A stretch of 64,000 nucleotides of DNA from Janthinobacterium sp. BJB426 (lineage in GTDB: Bacteria > Pseudomonadota > Gammaproteobacteria > Burkholderiales > Burkholderiaceae_D). The position numbers were made by a program, and so were the translations under genes. Location of the stretch: positions 310,001 to 374,000 of the forward strand of contig NZ_PDZL01000002.1 of NCBI RefSeq assembly GCF_002735705.1, written 5' to 3'. Positions 8,682-15,960 of this stretch are shown in pieces. The first letter of the stretch is position 1. Every line of letters starts with the position of its first letter. The notes under the pieces were generated by a model, which was not told where the DNA came from, ran no database searches, and saw only the letters and a program-made list of their open reading frames with translations.

Positions 8682-9647
8682 TCAGGCTGCCTTGGCGGCC
8701 TGCCCAGCATCGACATTGGCCAGCATGTCGGTAACCATCCGTTCGACGCCGATCTGCGCCTTCCAGCCCCAGTCGGCGCCGGCCTTGCTGTCGTCCAGGC
8801 TTTGCGGCCAGCTGTCGGCGATGGCCTGACGGCTGTCCGGCTTGTAGCTGATCTTGAAGTCAGGCACCATGCGCACGATGGCTTTCGCCAGCTGCTCGGG
8901 GTTGAACGACACGCCGGCCACATTGTACGAAGAACGGATCTTGATGGAAGCTACCGGCGCGTCCATCAGTTCGATGGTGGCGCGGATGGCATCGGGCATG
9001 TAAATCATCGGCAAGGTGGTGTTCGCGTCGAGGAAGCAGTCATAGCGCTCGCCGCGCAAGGCCGCATGGAAGATGGCGATGGCGTAATCGGTGGTGCCGC
9101 CGCCCGGAGGCGATTTGTAGCTGATGATGCCCGGATACCGGATGCTGCGCACGTCCACGCCATACTTGTTGAAGTAGTACTCGCACAGGCGCTCGCCGGC
9201 CAGCTTGCTGATGCCGTACATCGAGGTCGGGTCCATCACCGTCATTTGCGGCGTGTTCACTTGCGGCGTGTTCGGGCCGAAGGCGGCGATCGACGATGGC
9301 CAGAAGATGCGCAGCGGCTTACCTGCCTCGCCCCGTTCGCGCGCCAGTTCCAGGATATTCAGCAAGCCATCCATGTTCAGGCTCCACGCCTTCAATGGCG
9401 CCGCTTCGCCCGTGGCCGACAGCATGGCCGCCAGCTGGTACACCTGGGTGATGCCTTCATCGGCGATGATGCTCGCCAGGCCGTCCTTGTCCAGCACATT
9501 CAGTTGCGCATAGCGCTTGGCCTGGTACAGGTTATTCGTGCCGATGTCGCTGGCGATGACGTTGTCCGCGCCGTGCTGCTGCGCCAGCGCGCCCACCAGT
9601 TCACTACCGATTTGGCCGTTTGCGCCAATGACTAAGATGCGTTCCAT
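8682..9647 (-). CDS. tdh: L-threonine 3-dehydrogenase, short-chain/epimerase type
   Basis: A 321-residue extended short-chain dehydrogenase/NAD-dependent epimerase-like protein. The N-terminal ILVIGANGQIGSELV binds NAD. The catalytic residues lie in PSSIAAFG and in the YGISKLAGE (YxxxK) motif. The segment YRSIRYPG-like (VRSIRYPGIISY) and GGGTTDYA are characteristic of SDR-type threonine dehydrogenases, which are unrelated to the zinc-dependent Tdh of E. coli. It oxidises threonine to 2-amino-3-ketobutyrate, the substrate of the enzyme encoded 20 bases upstream (kbl), which strongly supports the assignment over a sugar epimerase. AGGAAA precedes the ATG. Confidence 0.9.
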   Translation of the reverse strand: MERILVIGANGQIGSELVGALAQQHGADNVIASDIGTNNLYQAKRYAQLNVLDKDGLASIIADEGITQVYQLAAMLSATGEAAPLKAWSLNMDGLLNILELARERGEAGKPLRIFWPSSIAAFGPNTPQVNTPQMTVMDPTSMYGISKLAGERLCEYYFNKYGVDVRSIRYPGIISYKSPPGGGTTDYAIAIFHAALRGERYDCFLDANTTLPMIYMPDAIRATIELMDAPVASIKIRSSYNVAGVSFNPEQLAKAIVRMVPDFKISYKPDSRQAIADSWPQSLDDSKAGADWGWKAQIGVERMVTDMLANVDAGQAAKAA

Positions 9648-9667
9648 GCTATTTTCCTGAATTCTTG

Positions 9668-10894
9668 TTAGTTGGTAGTGGTAGTGGTGGTCAGCAAACC
9701 GAGTTCCTTGCCTGCCTGCTCGAAGGCGGCCAGCACTTGCACCAGTTGTTCACGGGTGTGGGCGGCGGACAGCTGCACGCGGACCCTGGCCTGGCCCATC
9801 GGCACGACCGGGTAGAAGAAGCCCGTCACCAGCACGCCCAGTTCATACAGGCGGGCGGCGAATTTCTGCGCCACGGGGGCGTCGAACAGCATCACCGGCA
9901 CGACCGGATGGGTGCCCGGCTTGATGGTGAAACCGATGCGCTCGATCTCGCTGCGGAAGAAAGCCGTGTTTTCATGCAGGCGGTCGCGCAGTTCCGTCGA
10001 CTTGGCCAGGCGGGCCAAAACCGACAGCGAAGCGCCGGCGATTGATGGCGCCAGGGTGTTCGAGAACAGATAAGGGCGCGATTTCTGGCGCAGGGTGTCG
10101 ATGACTTCCTTGCGCGCGGAGGTAAAGCCGCCCATGGCGCCGCCCAGGGCCTTGCCCAGGGTGCCCGTGATGATGTCGATGCGGCCCATCACATTGTGGT
10201 GTTCGTGCGTGCCGCGGCCCGTCGCGCCCATGAAGCCGGAAGCGTGGCATTCGTCGATCATCACCAGCGCGCCGTACTGGTCGGCCAGGTCGCAGATCTT
10301 GTCCAGTTGCGCAATCGTGCCATCCATCGAGAACACGCCGTCCGTGACGATGACCTTATGGCGCTTGCCGGCGGCAATCGCCGCTTTCAGCTGCACTTCC
10401 AGGTCGGCCATGTCGTTATGGGCGTAGCGGTAGCGGCCAGCCTTGCACAGGCGGATGCCGTCGATGATGGAAGCGTGGTTCAGCGCATCCGAGATGATGG
10501 CGTCGTTTTCATCGAACAGGGGCTCGAACACGCCGCCGTTGGCGTCGAAGGCCGCCGCGTACAAAATCGTGTCTTCGGTACCCAGGAACGCGGAAATCGC
10601 CTGTTCCAGTTCTTTATGTACCGTTTGCGTGCCGCAGATAAAGCGCACGGACGACAGGCCGTAGCCGTATTTTTGCGTGGCAGCAATAGACGCTTCCTGC
10701 GTCTGCAGGTCGCCGGACAGGCCCAGGTAGTTATTCGCACACATATTGATCAGGGTACGGCCATCGTCGCACACCACTTCAGCGCCCTGGCGCGAGGCGA
10801 TCACGCGCTCGGGCTTGTACAAGCCCTGCTGGCGCAATTGATCGAGATTCTGTTGCAGACCGCTGAAAAAGGTGTTCTTCGCTTGCTCGCTCAT
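9668..10894 (-). CDS. kbl: Glycine C-acetyltransferase (2-amino-3-ketobutyrate CoA ligase)
   Basis: A 408-residue PLP enzyme of the alpha-oxoamine synthase family. It cleaves 2-amino-3-ketobutyrate with CoA into glycine and acetyl-CoA. Visible hallmarks are CANNYLGLSG, AAAFDANGGVFEPLF, SDALNHASIIDGIRL, DECHASGFMGATGRG and the PLP lysine in TGTLGKALGGAMGG. AAGGATC precedes the ATG at 10894. It is the first gene of the threonine-degradation operon. Odd point: the C-terminus ends in LTTTTTTN, a threonine run from GT-rich repeats (about 9671-9690) that extends the protein some 8-10 residues beyond the usual length near 398. Confidence 0.95.
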   Translation of the reverse strand: MSEQAKNTFFSGLQQNLDQLRQQGLYKPERVIASRQGAEVVCDDGRTLINMCANNYLGLSGDLQTQEASIAATQKYGYGLSSVRFICGTQTVHKELEQAISAFLGTEDTILYAAAFDANGGVFEPLFDENDAIISDALNHASIIDGIRLCKAGRYRYAHNDMADLEVQLKAAIAAGKRHKVIVTDGVFSMDGTIAQLDKICDLADQYGALVMIDECHASGFMGATGRGTHEHHNVMGRIDIITGTLGKALGGAMGGFTSARKEVIDTLRQKSRPYLFSNTLAPSIAGASLSVLARLAKSTELRDRLHENTAFFRSEIERIGFTIKPGTHPVVPVMLFDAPVAQKFAARLYELGVLVTGFFYPVVPMGQARVRVQLSAAHTREQLVQVLAAFEQAGKELGLLTTTTTTN

Positions 10895-11041
10895 GATGAT
10901 CCTTGTGTGTCCCTGTTGTATGTGTGGCGTCCGGGTGACCTCAGCCGCCATAGGGGGAAACAGCCGCTTGACCGGTGCGCGCACAATGCTGTACCGTGAA
11001 GCGCTGTTTGAAGTCTACACGTTTCCGTGATTTCCTTCAAA

Positions 11042-11080
11042 ATCCACTATTTCGAACTGAAATTCAATATAGTGGATATT
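11042..11080. promoter_or_regulatory. Double dyad, likely operator between kbl and the XRE-cupin regulator
   Basis: ATCCACTAT (11042-11050) and ATAGTGGAT (11069-11077) form a perfect 9-base inverted repeat with an 18-base spacer. The right arm also sits inside a smaller perfect dyad, AATAT-AGTGG-ATATT (11066-11080). The position, 36 bases before the regulator's ATG and inside the divergent gap, suggests autoregulation and control of the kbl operon. The AT-rich sequence contrasts with its surroundings. The match to any known protein is not established. Confidence 0.55.
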
Positions 11081-11115
11081 ACCCAAGCCTTTTGAACTTT
11101 GCAAGCCACCTGCCG

Positions 11116-11691
11116 ATGAAAACCAGCGTTTCGACCAATTCTCCGCCCGAAGTAGGCGCCACTCTGCAACGGCTGCGCCTGGCGCGCGGCCTGACACTGG
11201 AGGATTTGTCGCGCATCGCGGGCGTGTCGAAGTCCATGCTGTCGCAAATCGAGCGCGAAAAAGCCAACCCCACCATCGCCATCACGTGGCGCCTGGCCAA
11301 CGCCCTGGGCGTGCAGATCGGTGAATTGCTGTCCAGCGCGGAAAAAGCCGTGGAAACCATCCGCATCACGGATGCCCACGAAACCCCCACCCTGCCCGGC
11401 GACCACGCAGGCTACGTGCTGCGCATCCTGGGGCCGATGGAACTGGCGGGCAAATACGAATGGTATGAGGTGACCTTGGCGCCGGGCGGGGAACTGGCGT
11501 CGCAGCCCCATGATCCGGGCACCACCGAGCATTTGACGGTGATCCACGGCAACCTGGAGCTGGAAGTGGGGACGGCGAAGAAAAAGGTCAAGAATGGCGG
11601 CACGGCCAGGTATCCGGCGGACTTGCCGCATACCATCAGGAATCTGGGAAAAACGGAGGGCAAGGCGCTGCTGGTGGTGATCCACCGCTAG
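11116..11691 (+). CDS. XRE-family regulator with cupin sensor domain
   Basis: A 191-residue regulator. Residues about 12-68 form an XRE helix-turn-helix (LQRLRLARGLTLEDLSRIAG, SKSMLSQIEREKANPTI, TWRLANALGV). Residues about 115-188 form a cupin barrel (KYEWYEVTLAPGGELASQPH, EHLTVIHGNLELEVG, ADLPHTIRNLG). HTH-cupin proteins usually sense small metabolites such as amino acids or polyamines. It is divergent from kbl-tdh-sdaA and has a dyad in the shared upstream region, so local control of threonine/serine degradation is likely, by inference. The ATG at 11116 was chosen because it directly precedes the conserved HTH. The next gene is convergent, 30 bases away. Confidence 0.88.
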   Translation: MKTSVSTNSPPEVGATLQRLRLARGLTLEDLSRIAGVSKSMLSQIEREKANPTIAITWRLANALGVQIGELLSSAEKAVETIRITDAHETPTLPGDHAGYVLRILGPMELAGKYEWYEVTLAPGGELASQPHDPGTTEHLTVIHGNLELEVGTAKKKVKNGGTARYPADLPHTIRNLGKTEGKALLVVIHR

Positions 11692-11721
11692 CCCGCTGGC
11701 CCATCCTGTCTGGCAGAAGTA

Positions 11722-12819
11722 TTACGTTACGGCATCACACGGACGCTGCCGGCGCCCCGCAAAGCCCAGCAAGGTCATGCCAGCCAGCAACATGGCATAG
11801 GTTTGCGGCTCGGGCACGGCGCTGACGGGATCGAGGCGGACAATCTCGCAAATGAGCGACTGGCAACGGCGCGCGGAAATCTGTCCCGCCTCGTTGATGC
11901 CGCCGACGGCCATGTAGCTCCAGCCCGCCTCTCCCTGCACCAGACTTTCCAGGCTGTAAGTCACCCCATTGCTGTAGAACATGGCGTTTGCCCCCAGCAC
12001 TTGGCCCAAGCCATCCACGCCGATCGGTGTGGAGATGGATTTCAAGAACGTGTTGTTGCCGTCGGTCTTGAGAAAACCGCGCGTCCGGTCCTGGTTCCAG
12101 TCGGGGGTGACATGGCCCACCATCTGGCCCGCGTTGTTGATGCCCGAAATCGTGCTCTGGTAACCGCCCCAGCCCGTCGCGCTGGTCATCACGCCATCCT
12201 TGTACATGAAGCCTTGCGAACCGCCCGGAGTCGGCGCCATCGCGGAAGCGCCGACAACGACGCCATCGTCGTTGATGCCCGTGACATAGCTATCCTTGCC
12301 ACCCAGGGTGCCCAGCGCCCGTATGCCCGTTTGCGGGTCGTACAGATAGGCTTTCGTCGTGTAGTCGAAAGTGGCATAGCTGCCAAACCCCGCATTGAAG
12401 GCAACTTGCCCTGCAGCATTCATCGTGCCGGACCACGTCGTTTGCCCGGCGATATTGAGCGAGGTGGCCATGCCGCCCGACAGGATGTGCACCAGCGCAT
12501 TGCCATTGCTGCCCGCAGAACGCACGAGGCTATCCCCGGCCGCATTGCTGGCAAACACCAGGTTACTCACCGCGGCCTTCGGCGCCACCGTCAACTGACT
12601 GCCCACCGTGGCATACACCATGTCGACGCCGTCGAGCCGGCCAACGCCGTAAATCTGCCCCATGGCGCTGATGCTGCCCACGCTCAGATTGGCCAGCGAT
12701 GCATTCTCGAACACGGTGACCGAAAACTGGGGCGGCGATGCCGGCGCCCCCTGTGCGAGCGCCGGCGTGCTGACGCAAGCGCAAAACAAAGGCAGCGCGA
12801 TTCTCCGGATTATTTTCAT
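11722..12819 (-). CDS. PEP-CTERM surface protein with HAF repeats
   Basis: A 365-residue exported protein. The signal peptide is MKIIRRIALPLFCACVSTPALAQ. Several HAF-type repeats are visible, for example GTLGGKDSYVTGINDDG, STISGINNAGQMVG, VDGLGQVLG and VGGINEAGQIS. The C-terminus is a PEP-CTERM signal: VPEPQTYAMLLAGMTLLGF followed by the basic cluster AGRRQRP. PEP-CTERM proteins are thought to be processed by exosortase and placed on the cell surface, often with exopolysaccharide. No exosortase or polysaccharide gene lies in this window. The ATG at 12819 follows a strong GGAGGG. An odd short tail (CDAVT) extends past the basic cluster. Confidence 0.88.
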   Translation of the reverse strand: MKIIRRIALPLFCACVSTPALAQGAPASPPQFSVTVFENASLANLSVGSISAMGQIYGVGRLDGVDMVYATVGSQLTVAPKAAVSNLVFASNAAGDSLVRSAGSNGNALVHILSGGMATSLNIAGQTTWSGTMNAAGQVAFNAGFGSYATFDYTTKAYLYDPQTGIRALGTLGGKDSYVTGINDDGVVVGASAMAPTPGGSQGFMYKDGVMTSATGWGGYQSTISGINNAGQMVGHVTPDWNQDRTRGFLKTDGNNTFLKSISTPIGVDGLGQVLGANAMFYSNGVTYSLESLVQGEAGWSYMAVGGINEAGQISARRCQSLICEIVRLDPVSAVPEPQTYAMLLAGMTLLGFAGRRQRPCDAVT

Positions 12820-12951
12820 TATTCCCTCCAAGAAAAATGCACGATACGATTAAATATCAAAAATGTAAACTTATTTGACAACATTATTGTTTGCATGGCA
12901 TTCCCATTCGCTGCGTTGCCGCGCAGCCGTGCGCAATAAGTCCTTTTGTCC

Positions 12952-13077
12952 ATGCTAAGATTTCGCAATAGACAAGATTTCCAGGCCTGGATGTCTTTGC
13001 AAAGCGCCGCAGCACATCCCGGCTCGCCCCATCCTTGCTACGCCCCTGCGCGGCATCCAGGCCCCAACTGTTTTTAA
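12952..13077 (+). CDS. Possible 41-residue peptide ahead of the STM4015 gene
   Basis: An open frame of 42 codons runs from the ATG at 12952 to the TAA at 13075-13077, only 13 bases before the STM4015-type start, whose GGAG directly follows this stop. The peptide begins MLRFRNRQDFQAWMSLQ and ends CYAPARHPGPNCF, with two cysteines and many prolines. No Shine-Dalgarno sequence is visible upstream, and its composition is what chance GC-rich sequence would give. I list it only because short precursor peptides often precede radical SAM genes. It may equally be noncoding leader. Confidence 0.22.
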   Translation: MLRFRNRQDFQAWMSLQSAAAHPGSPHPCYAPARHPGPNCF

Positions 13078-13090
13078 CGGAGCCCACGCG

Positions 13091-14017
13091 ATGACCATTT
13101 CCGACAGCACCACCACCTTCCACAACAAGAAAGTAGTCCAGTACGACCCGGACCTGCCCTTCGACGCGTCGCCTGACATCGTCTACCGCCTGTCGCTGGA
13201 ATACGACGACAAGCGCAAGATGGACGAGCTGATCGCCGGTTTTCTCGCCAAGGCGGACCAGAACACGCTCGCAGCGCTGATCATCGGCATGTGGGGCGAC
13301 CCGTACGAAGCGGGTGCCGACGAAGTGATCGCCGCGCTGGCCAGCCACGCGCCGCAGTTGCCGAACCTGCGCGCCCTGTTCATCGGCGACATGACGTACG
13401 AGGAATGCGAAATTTCGTGGATCGTGCAAGGCAGCTACAAGCCGCTGCTGGATGCTTTCCCGCAGCTGGAAGAACTGCGCATCCGCGGCGGCAATGAGCT
13501 CGTCATCGAACCGTTCGCGCACCAGAACCTGCGTCGGTTCACCATCGAAGCGGGCGGACTCGATCAAAAGATCGCCGAGGCGCTGGCGCAATCGAGCATG
13601 CCGCAGCTGGAACACCTGGAACTGTGGCTGGGCACGGACGACTATGGCTTTTCGGGCGACGTCGACCTGTACCGCAAGGTGCTGGCGCAGCTGACCGTGC
13701 CGACCCTGCGCTACCTGGGCTTGCGCGACGCGGAAATCGCCGACGACCTGGCCGTCTGGCTGGCGGAAGAACCGCTGGTGGCGCAGCTCGACACCCTCGA
13801 CCTGTCGCTGGGCACCATCGGCGACCTGGGCGCCGTGGCCGTGCTCAATCACACGCAGCTGGGCAAGTTGAAGCGCCTGGACCTGTCGCACCACTACATC
13901 TCGGAAGAAAACCAGGCCAAGCTGAAAGCGCTGCCCTTCGATGTGGTGCTGGACGACCCGCAGGAAGCCGATGAAGACGACGGCGAAAGCTACCGCTACG
14001 TGGCAGTCGGGGAATAA
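13091..14017 (+). CDS. STM4015-family leucine-rich-repeat protein
   Basis: A 308-residue soluble protein, the first gene of a five-gene operon. After an N-terminal region (FHNKKVVQYDPDLPF) it shows leucine-rich repeats, for example LPNLRALFIGDM, FPQLEELRIRGG, MPQLEHLELWLG, VPTLRYLGLRDAEI, LDTLDLSLGTIGD and LKRLDLSHHYIS. It closes with a strongly acidic linker (DDPQEADEDDGES) and the tail YRYVAVGE. Length, repeat layout and gene order match the uncharacterised STM4015 family, named after a Salmonella gene. It probably acts as a scaffold or as a substrate for the downstream enzymes. That role is inference. GGAG lies 9 bases before the ATG. Confidence 0.85.
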   Translation: MTISDSTTTFHNKKVVQYDPDLPFDASPDIVYRLSLEYDDKRKMDELIAGFLAKADQNTLAALIIGMWGDPYEAGADEVIAALASHAPQLPNLRALFIGDMTYEECEISWIVQGSYKPLLDAFPQLEELRIRGGNELVIEPFAHQNLRRFTIEAGGLDQKIAEALAQSSMPQLEHLELWLGTDDYGFSGDVDLYRKVLAQLTVPTLRYLGLRDAEIADDLAVWLAEEPLVAQLDTLDLSLGTIGDLGAVAVLNHTQLGKLKRLDLSHHYISEENQAKLKALPFDVVLDDPQEADEDDGESYRYVAVGE

Positions 14018-14030
14018 GCGGATTCACCCT

Positions 14031-15119
14031 TTGCACACGCATCTCACCCTGCTGGCGACACAGGGCAGCAAGCGCGTGCGCCTGATGCAGGCGGCGCGCG
14101 CGCAACTGCGCCTGCCGCCCGCGCAGGTGCTCGAATGGCGCGACTGGCTCGCGCAGCCTGCCCTGCTCGAGGACGCCTTGCGCCGGCCCTGCCTGTTCAA
14201 GATCGAGCCGCCTGGCGATGACCCGGCGGCGCACCTGCGGCTGCTGCATGACGGTTGTCGGCAGCTTGATCGCGCGCCCGTGCATGCACCGGAACATGGC
14301 GAGCTGCTGGCCATGGATGCGTGGTTCGCAGGATTTGCCTCCGCCATGGCCTCCCTGGCCGCGCAGCTGGCTGGCCTGCCGCAGGCGCGCGTCGTCAATG
14401 CGCCAGCCGAAATCTGTCTCATGACGGACAAGCTGGCTTGCCAGCGCCACCTGGCCGCGCACGGCGTGCCCATACCCGTCTTGCTCGGCCCCGTGCACGG
14501 CTACCAGCATCTGCAGTCGCTGCTGCACGAGCATGACCTCGACCGCGTGTATCTGAAACCGCGATATGGTTCATCGGCCTCCGGCGTCGTCGCCTACCGC
14601 AGGAACAAGGCCGGACGCCAGCAAGCCACCACCTCGGCCACCTTGTCGCGGACGGATGGCCAGACGCGTTTGTTCAACGTCAAGCGCATGGCGCGCTACG
14701 AGACCCGGCACGATATCGCGGCCCTCGTCGACGCGCTGGCCGCCCAGGAACTGTATGCGGAAGCATGGCTGAACAAGCCGCGCTGCGGCGACAGCCATTA
14801 CGACCTGCGCGTCGTGACCCTGGCGGGCCAGCCCGCGCACCGGGTGGCGCGCATCGGACAGCACATGATGACGAATCTGCACCTCGACAACCGGCGCGGC
14901 GAGGCATCTGGCCTCTTGAGCGCAGCCGACCTGGCGGCGCTGGAAGCAACTGCCATCCAGGCCGCGCGCGCCTTCCCCGCCAGCCACGTGACGGGTTACG
15001 ACCTCGTGGTGCGCCAGGGCCAGGCCCATGTGCTGGAAGCGAACGCCTTCGGTGACCTGCTGCCTGGACTGCTATGGCAAGGGGCGGACACTTACGCAGC
15101 ACAACTGACCCATGCTTAA
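14031..15119 (+). CDS. STM4014-family ATP-grasp-like enzyme
   Basis: About 362 residues. The middle and C-terminal parts show an ATP-grasp fold: CLMTDKLACQRHLAAHGVPI, the nucleotide-binding loop VYLKPRYGSSASGVVAYRR, LYAEAWLNKP, HYDLRVVTLAG and the metal-ligand segment VLEANAFGDLLPG. ATP-grasp enzymes activate a carboxylate as acyl phosphate and ligate an amine or thiol; the substrate here is unknown. No ATG fits: the TTG at 14031, 13 bases after the STM4015 stop, puts the first beta strand (LTLLATQGSKRV) at the N-terminus. An ATG at 14085 would cut it off. The start is therefore uncertain. The end overlaps the next gene by 8 bases. Confidence 0.8.
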   Translation: MHTHLTLLATQGSKRVRLMQAARAQLRLPPAQVLEWRDWLAQPALLEDALRRPCLFKIEPPGDDPAAHLRLLHDGCRQLDRAPVHAPEHGELLAMDAWFAGFASAMASLAAQLAGLPQARVVNAPAEICLMTDKLACQRHLAAHGVPIPVLLGPVHGYQHLQSLLHEHDLDRVYLKPRYGSSASGVVAYRRNKAGRQQATTSATLSRTDGQTRLFNVKRMARYETRHDIAALVDALAAQELYAEAWLNKPRCGDSHYDLRVVTLAGQPAHRVARIGQHMMTNLHLDNRRGEASGLLSAADLAALEATAIQAARAFPASHVTGYDLVVRQGQAHVLEANAFGDLLPGLLWQGADTYAAQLTHA

Positions 15120-15960
15120 AGACACACCTGCCATCCCGGACATGCACGCCCTCATCGGCAGCCACGACCTCGTCTTCATCACGCTCGACACGCTGCGCTA
15201 TGACGTGGCGCAAGCCCTGTTTGAGGCGGGCGAATTGCCCGTGCTGGGACGTTTTCTGCCGCCCGGAGGCTGGGAACGCCGCCACTCGCCTGCCACCTTT
15301 ACGTATGCGGCGCACCAGGCCTTCTTCGCGGGCTTTTTGCCCACGCCAGCCGCGCCGGGCCGCCATGCGCGCCTGTTCGCCAGCGCTTTTGCAGGCAGCG
15401 AAACCACCTCGCCGCACACGTTTGCGTTCGAGGAAGCGGACCTTCCCGCCGCCCTGGCCGTGCGCGGCTACCGCACCATCTGCATCGGCGGCGTGGGCTT
15501 CTTCAACAAACAGACGGCCCTGGGCACGGTGCTGCCGTCGCTGTTCCAGGAAAGCCACTGGAGCGCCGGCATGGGCGTGGCCAGCCGCCACTCGACGCAA
15601 AAGCAGGTGGCGCTGGCCGTCGAGCGCCTGGCGGACGGCGACCAGCGCACCTTCTTGTTCATCAACGTGGCCGCCCTGCACACGCCGAACCGCGCCTACC
15701 TGCCCGGCTGCCGCGCCGACTGCCTGGAAAGCCATGCGGCAGCCCTGCGCTATGTGGATGGCGCATTGGCGCCCCTGTTTGCCGCCTGCGCCGCGCGCGC
15801 GCCCACGTTTGCCATCGTCTGCTCGGACCACGGCAGCGCCTATGGCGAAGACGGCTACCGCGGCCATAGAGTGGCCCACGACAGCGTGTGGAACGTGCCG
15901 TATGCGCATTTCTTCATCGCCCCCGATACCGATACCATTTCCCAGGAGTCCCCATCGTGA
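15112..15960 (+). CDS. STM4013-family alkaline-phosphatase-fold hydrolase
   Basis: A 282-residue protein of the sulfatase/alkaline phosphatase superfamily. The metal ligands and nucleophile seen in the family can be placed: the N-terminal Asp in LVFITLDTLRYDVA, a Thr nucleophile in ATFTYAAHQAFFAG, Asp-His in IVCSDHGSAYGEDG and a last His in GHRVAHD. There is no signal peptide, so it is cytosolic, unlike most sulfatases. This fits the SEN3800/STM4013 family. It could remove or transfer a phosphate, sulfate or phosphonate group in the pathway. The ATG overlaps the end of the ATP-grasp gene by 8 bases, and its stop overlaps the next start (GTGA). Confidence 0.83.
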   Translation: MLKDTPAIPDMHALIGSHDLVFITLDTLRYDVAQALFEAGELPVLGRFLPPGGWERRHSPATFTYAAHQAFFAGFLPTPAAPGRHARLFASAFAGSETTSPHTFAFEEADLPAALAVRGYRTICIGGVGFFNKQTALGTVLPSLFQESHWSAGMGVASRHSTQKQVALAVERLADGDQRTFLFINVAALHTPNRAYLPGCRADCLESHAAALRYVDGALAPLFAACAARAPTFAIVCSDHGSAYGEDGYRGHRVAHDSVWNVPYAHFFIAPDTDTISQESPS

